Positions 5,987-12,175 of a stretch of 12,175 bases of DNA are shown piece after piece. The notes under the pieces were generated by a model. The model was not told the origin of the DNA. It saw only the letters and a program-made list of their open reading frames with translations, and made no database searches. Position 1 is the first letter of the stretch. Every line of letters starts with the position of its first letter. The stretch is from assembly GCA_027066965.1 (NCBI GenBank), contig JAMOMT010000085.1, positions 1-12,175 on the forward strand, given 5' to 3'. The stretch comes from Archaeoglobaceae archaeon. Lineage in GTDB: Archaea; Halobacteriota; Archaeoglobi; Archaeoglobales; Archaeoglobaceae. Both the position numbers and the translations under genes were made by a program.

Positions 5987-7939
5987 TCAGTGCATGAAAA
6001 CTGTGAAAAGCAAGTACGCTATCACAAGCATGACGAGGGAGTGCTTAACTCCTGAGGAGAGACTTCCTTCGCCCATGACTCCCGCAACGAGACCTCCAAA
6101 GAACCCCTGGAATATTGCAGCGTGCATGAAGATGTTCCTGTAAGTCTTCACGCTTATGCCCCTGAGCATGTTTATGTGGGCTCCGCTCGAAGCGACTTTC
6201 GCCGCGCTCTGGGCGAGAGTTGTGAGGAAAGTCGTCGTTATGATGTAAACGATACCTATGAACACGAAGAACGATATATAGATGATTATGACATACATAA
6301 ACATGTTCGTCTGCCTTTCCCTCCTTAGCAATTCTGCGTTGCTCGCGTCTTTAGCGGAGATCATCAGCACCTCGGTCACGTTTCCGGTCGACCTTAGTGC
6401 TTCGTTCAGCAAGGCTATGGTCCTCGTGAGCTCGAAGACCTTCAGCCTGTTCGCGAACCTTATCAGAGCGTCGTTCAAGCTTATTCCCCAATCCAGATCA
6501 GCCTTTATTTTCGCTATCTCCTTCTTCAGTGGAGTCGTGTCGGTCTTCGCTATCATCGCTATGGCTCTGTATATCGGCATTCCACTCTCATTGGCCGAAG
6601 CGAGCTTGTTCAGGAAAATGGGAGTCAACCTGAGAGTTCTCCTAGCATTTCTCGTTTTCAGCTCGTGGAAGATCACAAAGGGAAGTAGCATTATTATTAG
6701 ACCCATGAAGACGTAGTCGTCGATCTGAAAGACCCAGTCCATGCTCCTGTAAAACGGGTACATTTTTATCCCGTAAGCTATGAATGCGAGGCCCAGCGGG
6801 ACGGAGAAGATGAAAGAGTAAACAGGCTTCTGCTTTATCGGCCTCAGAGGGTGTCTAAGAGCTTTCCTGAACTGCCAAGACTTTACCTTCTTCCTCAGCT
6901 TCTCTATCCTCTTCTCTTCTTCCTTATCCTTAGCCCCCGAGTGAGGCACTCTCAAGTACGTGTACTTCTCCCTGAGTTTTGGTGGTTCTCCTTCCTCAGT
7001 TGGTGTCAGGAGCTTTATCACCATCGCAAAGAAGAATGAGCCTATCGGGATTACGAGGTAAATTACGGCGTAGAGGGCGTTCTGGTTGCCCTGCCCCATG
7101 ACTATCATAACCGTCTGGATAATGATTAGGAACAGAGGCCCTGCTACGAAGGCGGTTATGTAGCTCTCAGCCATCAGGCCAAGAAACTCAAGAAATCCCT
7201 TCTGTTCCTGCCTCGCCCTCTCAAGGTAGAAGTCTGCCCTCTCCTCGAGGTACCTCGTAACATCTCCACCGCTGTCTATGACCGTTATGAGACCGTGAAG
7301 GAACTCCCTGAAGTTCTCCGAAGGAGAGAGTTCTACAGCCTCTGCCAGAACACTCCTCAGGTCTTTGCCAAGAACTTCCATGTCCCTGACTATTCTTGCA
7401 GCCTCCCTCGCGACCTCACTGTAAACTTCGTAGTAATTAGAGAGAGAGCGGAAGATCTCTATCAGGTTCATTCCACCCCTGCTGAGAGAATACATGAAGG
7501 TTATAGCGTGGGGCAAAGCCCTGTCTATCTTGCTCTTTCTGTCGCTTATAACAGTCGAGGGGTATATAGAAAACAAGAACCTGCCAAATGCGTAGAACGC
7601 GATCGTGAGAGAGACCATCAGAATGCCAGCAATGACGTACTTCCTTATCTCCATCCAAGTGGTATAGATGTTCTCCGGCATTGCAATTGGTATCAGCGTC
7701 TTTGGCAGGTGAACGAAGTAAATTATAACGACAGAAAGAAAGAGGCCAAGTATTAAACCGACGATCGCGAAGAATATCGATACCATTTTAGCAGTTGCAA
7801 TGTACATCTCAGGAGGCATCGATATCATTGCCTGCCTTAGCTTCTTTTCGAGGTCGTAGTACTTGTCAGCTCTCTTTTTTATTCCCTCCCCAAACAGCTT
7901 GTAACCGAGGTACGTGAAGTAGTTGGCCTCCTTGAACAT
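5987..7939 (-). CDS. Type II secretion/type IV pilus platform protein with two GspF domains (FlaJ/TadC-like)
   Basis: A 650-residue membrane protein of the GspF/FlaJ/TadC class, the inner-membrane platform on which archaeal type IV filaments or secretion pseudopili assemble. Two T2SSF domains are visible, one at about 138-275 (ALPHAITFMYSLSRGG, with a second signature near GLITVIDSGGD) and one at about 437-570 (LTPIFLNKLASANESGMPI). About nine hydrophobic segments lie near 46-76, 99-126, 258-283, 286-310, 374-392, 407-427, 546-572, 605-622 and 632-649. A basic, charged cytoplasmic linker fills 312-372. The tandem arrangement and length match archaeal members rather than single-domain bacterial GspF. 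The start is ATG with GGGGGTG eight bases before it. It lies 14 bp after the ATPase gene, its expected motor partner. No pilin or prepilin peptidase gene is nearby, so the filament type is unknown. Confidence 0.92.
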   Translation of the reverse strand: MFKEANYFTYLGYKLFGEGIKKRADKYYDLEKKLRQAMISMPPEMYIATAKMVSIFFAIVGLILGLFLSVVIIYFVHLPKTLIPIAMPENIYTTWMEIRKYVIAGILMVSLTIAFYAFGRFLFSIYPSTVISDRKSKIDRALPHAITFMYSLSRGGMNLIEIFRSLSNYYEVYSEVAREAARIVRDMEVLGKDLRSVLAEAVELSPSENFREFLHGLITVIDSGGDVTRYLEERADFYLERARQEQKGFLEFLGLMAESYITAFVAGPLFLIIIQTVMIVMGQGNQNALYAVIYLVIPIGSFFFAMVIKLLTPTEEGEPPKLREKYTYLRVPHSGAKDKEEEKRIEKLRKKVKSWQFRKALRHPLRPIKQKPVYSFIFSVPLGLAFIAYGIKMYPFYRSMDWVFQIDDYVFMGLIIMLLPFVIFHELKTRNARRTLRLTPIFLNKLASANESGMPIYRAIAMIAKTDTTPLKKEIAKIKADLDWGISLNDALIRFANRLKVFELTRTIALLNEALRSTGNVTEVLMISAKDASNAELLRRERQTNMFMYVIIIYISFFVFIGIVYIITTTFLTTLAQSAAKVASSGAHINMLRGISVKTYRNIFMHAAIFQGFFGGLVAGVMGEGSLSSGVKHSLVMLVIAYLLFTVFMH

Positions 7940-7953
7940 ACAAAAACACCCCC

Positions 7954-9642
7954 TTATCTGGCCTTGGGTATCAGCTCGCTCAATCCCATCTTCTCGAGAA
8001 CTTTTTCCGGCCTGCTCTGGTAAGCGTGAATTATGTTTGCAACCTCCCTGTAGTCCCTGATGTCGTGCTCGACCATGAACTCGAGAACGGCCTTCCTTCT
8101 CTCAAGCTCCTCTTTAAGCTCCTTCCTGCTCCAGCCCCTCATCATCATGATGTCTTCGAGAGCCTTGGAATTCCCGATCATCACGTGCTCGTCCCTCACG
8201 CTGTCCCACTTGAAGACAGTCGTCGTTCTCAGCATCTTCGAGTGCGTGTCGAGCCCGACTATCTCCGCTATCTCTACATTCCTCCTAGCCCTTTTCTTCC
8301 CGATGAAGACCTGAGCCTGAATGCTTATTATATCCAGAGCTTCGATCATCGGTCTCGGGACATTTATCGGCGGGTTTTCGAGCCTGTGTATGACTCCCTC
8401 CACGGAATCGGCGTGCAGGGTAGAGTAGGTAGTGTGGCCTGTGCTCATGGCCTGAAAGAGGGTGAGAGCTTCTCTCCCCCTCACCTCTCCGACTATTATG
8501 TACTCAGGCCTTTGCCTCAAAGCGGCCTTCAGTAGATCGTACATGTCTATAGCCCCTTCCTCGCCCTGAAACGCGTCTCTCGTAACTGCTGGAATCCAGT
8601 TCTCGTGAGGGAGCATGAGTTCTCTTGTGTCTTCTATCGTGACTATCTTAGCTCTCCTCGGAATGAACAGAGCTATGGCGTTAGTGGAGGTAGTCTTACC
8701 GCTCGCCGTACCTCCAGCGAAGATGAGGTTCTTCTTGTTCTCTATGCACAGCCATAGGTAGGCCATCTGCTCACTGCTGAAAGTTCCCCAGGCTATCAGA
8801 TCTACCGGAGTTATCGGCACATCTCTGAACTTTCTTATGGTGAAAGTGGAGCCGTGATCCGTGACTTCTCTGCCGAGGGTCATCTGAATTCTGCTCCCGT
8901 CTGGCATCGTGGCGTCTACCATGGGTTCAGCTATGCTTATGTGCTTCCCACACCTCTGGGCAAGAGTTATGACGAATGCGTCAAGCTCTTCTGCTTCGAA
9001 ACTGACGTTAGTTTCTATATTCGCGTAGTTGCGGTGAAAAACGAATACAGGCTTGTTGTAGCCATTGCACGAGATGTCCTCGAGCATCTTGTCGAACATC
9101 AGGGGCGAAATCTTTCCGTAATGAATAAAATCTCTAATTAAGTAATATAAAATCTTGTAATAAGATTTAGCATCAAGATCAAGCTTCATATCTCTTATAA
9201 GAAAGTCTGTCGTCTCCTTCAATACTACCTCCCTAAGTTCAGACCCAACATCCTCTTCCTCGAGAACATCCCTTAGAGCGTTTCTCAGCTCGTTTAAAAC
9301 CTCAGTCTCGTAGGCCGTGAGGATAGGTTCAACGACCACATAAATCTGCTCGTCAAGTTCTTCGTTCTCGATAATCACAACCTTACTGTAGGGCTCTTTT
9401 ATCCAGTACTCCTCCACGACCTCCCACCCTTCGGGGGGAGAGTACTCTACGAGGGGACCAACTTTCTCCTCGTCGTAAGGCTCGAAAAGAGGCTTTTTCC
9501 TGAATAGTCCCTTTTTCTTTCCAGTTTTACCTCTCAGAATGCTTTTCCTCTTCTTCGCAGTTTCAATAATCTCGACTGCCTCTTTCTCGAAGTCCTCAAG
9601 TTTTTCCTCTTTCTTCCGACCCCTTCGAAACAACTTCATCAT
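7954..9642 (-). CDS. Type II/IV secretion ATPase (GspE/FlaI/TadA family)
   Basis: A 562-residue hexameric secretion ATPase that would power filament assembly or secretion at the membrane. Counting from ATG 9642, residues 1-50 are highly charged (MMKLFRRGRKKEEK); 70-290 form the N-terminal domains, including EPMVDATMPDGSRIQM (239-254) typical of archaeal and TadA-like members. The motor has Walker A GGTASGKTT (310-318), Asp box TIEDTREL (335-342), Walker B EYIIVGEVRG (380-389) and His box STLHADS (407-413). All catalytic motifs are intact. The open frame extends 31 codons upstream to a TTG, but that part is leucine-rich, unlike the family, and overlaps the putative promoter, so I place the start at ATG 9642; the adjacent ATG 9639 is also possible. 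The platform gene follows after 14 bp. Assignment to pilus, archaellum-like or secretion system is not possible from this protein alone. Confidence 0.93.
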   Translation of the reverse strand: MMKLFRRGRKKEEKLEDFEKEAVEIIETAKKRKSILRGKTGKKKGLFRKKPLFEPYDEEKVGPLVEYSPPEGWEVVEEYWIKEPYSKVVIIENEELDEQIYVVVEPILTAYETEVLNELRNALRDVLEEEDVGSELREVVLKETTDFLIRDMKLDLDAKSYYKILYYLIRDFIHYGKISPLMFDKMLEDISCNGYNKPVFVFHRNYANIETNVSFEAEELDAFVITLAQRCGKHISIAEPMVDATMPDGSRIQMTLGREVTDHGSTFTIRKFRDVPITPVDLIAWGTFSSEQMAYLWLCIENKKNLIFAGGTASGKTTSTNAIALFIPRRAKIVTIEDTRELMLPHENWIPAVTRDAFQGEEGAIDMYDLLKAALRQRPEYIIVGEVRGREALTLFQAMSTGHTTYSTLHADSVEGVIHRLENPPINVPRPMIEALDIISIQAQVFIGKKRARRNVEIAEIVGLDTHSKMLRTTTVFKWDSVRDEHVMIGNSKALEDIMMMRGWSRKELKEELERRKAVLEFMVEHDIRDYREVANIIHAYQSRPEKVLEKMGLSELIPKAR

Positions 9643-9658
9643 CACTATTACAATAGTG
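9643..9658. promoter_or_regulatory. Perfect 16-bp palindromic element abutting the ATPase start codon
   Basis: CACTATT (9643-9649) and AATAGTG (9652-9658) are perfect 7-bp inverted repeats with two bases between them, ending directly at the ATG. A TATA-like ACTTTATTA (minus strand, 9670-9678) lies about 32 bp before the start, so transcription would begin within or next to the palindrome. It is well placed to be a repressor operator or a 5' hairpin hiding the start codon. Confidence 0.5.
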
Positions 9659-9669
9659 GAATCGTGAAG

Positions 9670-9678
9670 TAATAAAGT
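9670..9678 (-). promoter_or_regulatory. TATA-like element of the ATPase/platform operon
   Basis: Minus-strand ACTTTATTA lies about 32 bp from the ATPase ATG, which has no good Shine-Dalgarno site (only GTGAT next to the start). A short or leaderless transcript is suggested. It implies that the operon is transcribed separately from the isomerase gene upstream. Confidence 0.4.
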
Positions 9679-9730
9679 TTTCTGAAGTGAGCTCGAACGA
9701 AGAAATCGGGGAAGTGGCAGAAGAAGCGAG

Positions 9731-9748
9731 ACCAAAAATTAAAACTTA
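9731..9748 (-). terminator. T-rich terminator of the isomerase gene
   Basis: Right after the isomerase stop the minus strand reads CTTAAGTTTTAATTTTTGG, two T-runs within 18 bases. This fits an archaeal T-tract terminator and separates the isomerase from the ATPase operon. Confidence 0.5.
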
Positions 9749-9750
9749 AG

Positions 9751-10713
9751 TCAGTCGAAATGCTTGGGTGAGAGGCTTATCTCCCCCGCCTCTCTGAAGG
9801 CGTAACCAAGCCTCTCCCTGATGATGAGGTAGGCCATCTCCGGAGGAATTGCTCCTATTTCAGTCACTATGACATCTATGTACTCTCTCGGCGTGACGTC
9901 AAAAGCGGGATTTCTGACAGTCAAGCCTTTGAGAGATAGAATTTCCGGCGGTGCAACCTCATCAGCACTCCTCTCCTCAATCACCACGAGCTCTCCAAAG
10001 AGAGTCTTCGGGCTGAACTTGTACGTCTCAGCAGCGACCATGAAAGGTACTCTCGCTTCTTTTGCTGCGAGAGCTATCTGAGAAGTTCCTATCTTGTTTA
10101 TGAGAGCTCCGTTGGCCGTTATCGTATCTGCACCAACAACCACGCAGTCTATTTCGCTCATGAAGTACCTCACAGCCGAATCGACTATTAGAGTGGTCGG
10201 TATTCCCTCAGAGGTGAGCTCCTTGACTGTGAGAAAGCCCTGTCTCCTCGGCCTCGACTCAGTTGCGAAAACCATTTCTACTTTTCCCTGCCTGTAGGCC
10301 TCCTTTATTACGGACAAAGCAGCAGAGGAGTTACAGTGAGTCATTACAACAGAGTTCTTCTTTATCCTCTTCGCCCCGAACTCGCCTATGTTCCTGTGAG
10401 CATTTTTAACCCACTCGACGAACCTTTCAGCTCTCTCGAATATACTGTTCTTCTTATCCTCAACGCTCTCTCCGGAGTAGCTCATCACGTAGTTTATAGC
10501 GTTGTAAAGGCTCACTGCCGTTGGACGGGTGTTCAGCAGAGTTTCAGCTGCCCACCTCATTTTCTCGTCGAACTCCTTGGGATCCGAAACTCTCAGTTCC
10601 TCTGCAAACTTCTTCAGCGTTTCAGCTGCGAACTTCGCTATCCTCGCAGCACCTCTAACTTCCATTGTCACTATCTTCTCGGCAGCTTCTCTAACGATGT
10701 CCTCTACACTCAT
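9751..10713 (-). CDS. e2b2: Ribose-1,5-bisphosphate isomerase
   Basis: A 320-residue member of the eIF2B alpha/beta/delta-like fold, best read as ribose-1,5-bisphosphate isomerase, which converts ribose 1,5-bisphosphate to ribulose 1,5-bisphosphate between AMP phosphorylase and form III RuBisCO in archaeal AMP metabolism. An N-terminal helical domain (about 1-110; RGAARIAKFAAETLKKF, NTRPTAVSLYNAINYVM) is followed by a Rossmann-like domain: MTHCNSSAAL (124-133), ATESRPRRQGF (150-160), VVGADTITANGALINKIGTS (192-211) and VTEIGAIPPEMAYLI (283-297). Cys127 and Asp196 correspond to the catalytic pair Cys133/Asp202 reported for the Thermococcus kodakarensis enzyme (from memory); both shift by the same six residues. 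The alternatives, methylthioribose-1-phosphate isomerase or an eIF2B-like subunit, fit the motifs less well. No Shine-Dalgarno is present; a TATA box 25 bp before the ATG indicates a leaderless mRNA. AMP phosphorylase and RuBisCO are not in the window. Confidence 0.9.
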   Translation of the reverse strand: MSVEDIVREAAEKIVTMEVRGAARIAKFAAETLKKFAEELRVSDPKEFDEKMRWAAETLLNTRPTAVSLYNAINYVMSYSGESVEDKKNSIFERAERFVEWVKNAHRNIGEFGAKRIKKNSVVMTHCNSSAALSVIKEAYRQGKVEMVFATESRPRRQGFLTVKELTSEGIPTTLIVDSAVRYFMSEIDCVVVGADTITANGALINKIGTSQIALAAKEARVPFMVAAETYKFSPKTLFGELVVIEERSADEVAPPEILSLKGLTVRNPAFDVTPREYIDVIVTEIGAIPPEMAYLIIRERLGYAFREAGEISLSPKHFD

Positions 10714-10733
10714 AAAATGAATTTTGAATCGGG

Positions 10734-10743
10734 ACTATAATGA
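10734..10743 (-). promoter_or_regulatory. TATA box of the isomerase gene (leaderless)
   Basis: Minus-strand TCATTATAGT is centred about 25 bp before the ATG at 10713. With the usual archaeal spacing, transcription would start at or next to the start codon, in agreement with the absence of a Shine-Dalgarno site. Confidence 0.5.
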
Positions 10744-10808
10744 GTTTTCCAAGAAACTGAATAAGAAAGGGGCGAAAGACTTTTGAGTTTCCACGAGTTT
10801 AGATATTC

Positions 10809-11327
10809 ATGCACCTGATAGTTGTGGACATGCAGGAGAAGCTCCTGCCTCATGTGGTGGACAGCGACTCTGTTCTCCTCAACACGTTCAAGCTTGCAAA
10901 AGCTTTTAGAGTTCTTGGTCTGCCTGTCACAGCGACACAGCAAGTCAAGCTTGGAGATACCGTTCAGCCTCTCAAGGATCTGGTTGACGTTACCGGGGAG
11001 AAGACAACCTTCAGCTGCATGGGGTGCGAGGACTTCGTGAGGAAGATTATGGGAGACAGGAAGTTCGTTCTAACTGGTATTGAAACACATATATGCGTTC
11101 TGCAAACGGCTTTGGATATGCTGAAGTACGGTTTTGAGGTTTACGTTGCTGTCGATGCAACTTCGTCAAGGAAGGCTCTGGACAGAGACACTGCGATTCG
11201 AAGGATGGCCCAGGAAGGAGTTAAGCTCACGACTGCCGAAACTGTAATGTACGAGGCTCTTAAGGATGCAAGGCACGGGAAGTTCAAGGAAATACTTGGG
11301 ATAGTCAAGATGTCGAAGATCGAGTGA
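10809..11327 (+). CDS. Isochorismatase-family cysteine hydrolase
   Basis: A 172-residue cytosolic enzyme of the isochorismatase-like hydrolase superfamily (isochorismatase, nicotinamidase, N-carbamoylsarcosine amidase, and the YcaC type). The expected catalytic triad is seen: Asp7 in LIVVDMQEKL (3-12), Lys65 in TGEKTTFSC (62-70), and the nucleophile Cys96 in LTGIETHICV (88-97). The IETHICV motif and short length match the YcaC-like or archaeal hydrolases more than nicotinamidase: the Asp-x-His-x-x-His zinc site of that enzyme is not apparent. The first strand begins at residue 2, so the ATG at 10809 is likely the true start, without a Shine-Dalgarno site. It is divergent from the isomerase with a 95-bp shared gap and is followed by an amidohydrolase after 52 bp on the same strand. 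Substrate unknown; amide or imidic C-N bond hydrolysis is the likely chemistry. Confidence 0.9.
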   Translation: MHLIVVDMQEKLLPHVVDSDSVLLNTFKLAKAFRVLGLPVTATQQVKLGDTVQPLKDLVDVTGEKTTFSCMGCEDFVRKIMGDRKFVLTGIETHICVLQTALDMLKYGFEVYVAVDATSSRKALDRDTAIRRMAQEGVKLTTAETVMYEALKDARHGKFKEILGIVKMSKIE

Positions 11328-11379
11328 GTAGTGAGTAGACAATACTTACTAAACGAAATCATAAAAATTGACAGTTAAA

Positions 11380-12175
11380 ATGTACGACTGCGAGTTCGTT
11401 TTCTGGAGTGAGAATGGAGTTGAAGTGAGGAGAGGAAGACTTCTTCTTGATGACAGAGTTGTATTTGAAGAAGAAGACGTTACTCCAAAGTACGTGGCCT
11501 GCCCGGCTTTCGTGAACTCACACATCCACTTAGGAGACTCCGTGGCAAAGGATCCTCCTTTTTCAGGGATAGAGATAGTTATGCCGGGGGGTTACAAGTT
11601 TCAGATGCTCGAGAAGTACGGCAAAGAATGCGAGGATGCGATGAAAGATTCGATACTCTTCTCAGCACTTTCAGGAACTCTCAGGCTCTACGACTTCAGA
11701 GAAGGTGGAGTTGAGGGTGTCAAAGCTCTGAGAAATGCTGACAAAGCCGGAATGTGCACGATCCTTGGCAGACCAAACAGCGATGACGCTGAGGAAGTCA
11801 TAGAAGTTGCTGACGGGTTTGGGGTGAGCAGCGTAAGGGACGTTGGAGTAAAGGTAGCAGAGGAGCTTAGGGAGCTCTCCAGAAGGAAGAAGAAGCTGTT
11901 CTTCGTTCACGCCGGAGAGGTTGACAGCGAGGACGTTGACGCTGCGATAGAGCTTGAGCCCGACGCAATTGTCCACATGAACATGGCAGAGAAGAGCCAG
12001 ATAAAGAGGATGATCGACGAGGAAATACCTGTGGTGAGCTGCCCAAGATCCAACCTCTTTTTTGGAGTTTTTAACTCCGAAAACTATCGAACTTTTCTCG
12101 AGTACGGAGTTGAGTGTGGGAAGTGGTTCCTTGGTACTGACAACGTCATGATCTCGAGTCCTTCCATGCTCGAGG
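11380..12175 (+). CDS. Amidohydrolase-superfamily protein, deaminase/chlorohydrolase-like (partial, C-terminus beyond window)
   Basis: I translated 265 codons from the ATG at 11380 with no stop before the window end. The protein begins with a short beta-sandwich part (about 1-40) and enters the TIM barrel at VACPAFVNSHIHLGD (39-53), with the metal-binding HxH as His48/His50. Further ligands follow in order: His177 with Glu180 (FFVHAGE), His199 (IVHMNM) and Asp254 (FLGTDN). The pattern HxH, HxxE, H, D is that of mononuclear-metal aminohydrolases such as cytosine deaminase and the ATZ/TRZ group; no carboxylated-lysine signature of binuclear members is evident. The protein is shorter between motifs than guanine or 5'-methylthioadenosine deaminases, so its substrate is open. 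There is no Shine-Dalgarno; the leader may be very short. It probably shares a transcript with the cysteine hydrolase 52 bp upstream. Confidence 0.87.
   Translation, partial: MYDCEFVFWSENGVEVRRGRLLLDDRVVFEEEDVTPKYVACPAFVNSHIHLGDSVAKDPPFSGIEIVMPGGYKFQMLEKYGKECEDAMKDSILFSALSGTLRLYDFREGGVEGVKALRNADKAGMCTILGRPNSDDAEEVIEVADGFGVSSVRDVGVKVAEELRELSRRKKKLFFVHAGEVDSEDVDAAIELEPDAIVHMNMAEKSQIKRMIDEEIPVVSCPRSNLFFGVFNSENYRTFLEYGVECGKWFLGTDNVMISSPSMLE

Noticed and set aside
6282..7756. Plus-strand open frames of 144 and 153 codons opposite the platform protein gene
   Set aside because: They are antisense to a clear double GspF-domain gene and have no recognisable motif or ribosome binding site.
8026..8535. 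169-codon plus-strand open frame opposite the ATPase gene
   Set aside because: It mirrors the Walker B and His-box coding region on the other strand; codon pattern belongs to the ATPase.
9643..9735. 31-codon upstream extension of the ATPase frame to a TTG
   Set aside because: The stretch is leucine-rich and unlike the family, covers the TATA-like box and palindrome, and lacks a ribosome binding site.

Overview
The window looks like chromosomal DNA of a hyperthermophilic euryarchaeon, most plausibly of the order Archaeoglobales. Supporting signs are an Alba chromatin protein, a DRG-type TGS GTPase, an archaeal ribose-1,5-bisphosphate isomerase, a tRNA with no encoded CCA, TATA-like elements about 25-32 bp before several start codons that lack Shine-Dalgarno sites, and GGAGGT-type sites before others. 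Codon use rich in ATA, AGA and AGG fits as well. A dockerin-type module joined to a cohesin-like domain recalls the cellulosome-like modules described for Archaeoglobus fulgidus. The genus cannot be settled from sequence reading alone.

Layout. Positions 1-1585 (minus strand, cut by the window edge) encode a secreted, probably glycosylated surface protein: signal peptide, NosD-like parallel beta-helix, cohesin-like beta-sandwich and dockerin-like calcium-binding module. An elongator tRNA-Met gene (1671-1744, minus) follows, then alba (1937-2209, plus). Next on the minus strand come a NifX/NafY-type cofactor-binding protein (2301-2669) and an Mrp/NBP35-type Fe-S ATPase (2822-3676), probably one transcription unit read from mrp. 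Divergent to mrp is a plus-strand cluster: DRG GTPase, an 8-Cys ferredoxin whose ribosome binding site lies next to the GTPase stop codon, and an EamA (DMT) permease. It converges on a minus-strand pair for a type IV filament-like machine: a GspE/FlaI/TadA-family ATPase (7954-9642) and a double-domain GspF/FlaJ/TadC platform protein (5987-7939). Upstream of these, on the same strand but with its own terminator and promoter, is ribose-1,5-bisphosphate isomerase (9751-10713). Divergent from it are an isochorismatase-family cysteine hydrolase (10809-11327) and a metal-dependent amidohydrolase cut by the window end (11380-12175).

How the genes work together. The mrp/nifX-like pair points to Fe-S or metal-cofactor handling. 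The ATPase/platform pair is the motor core of a pilus-like or secretion machine, but no pilin or prepilin peptidase is in the window. The isomerase belongs to the archaeal AMP/pentose-bisphosphate pathway that feeds form III RuBisCO; the two neighbouring hydrolases may act on nucleobase-type compounds, which is inference from proximity. Coding density is high: no stretch over 300 bases lacks a gene. No insertion sequence, CRISPR array, integrase or replication origin was seen.
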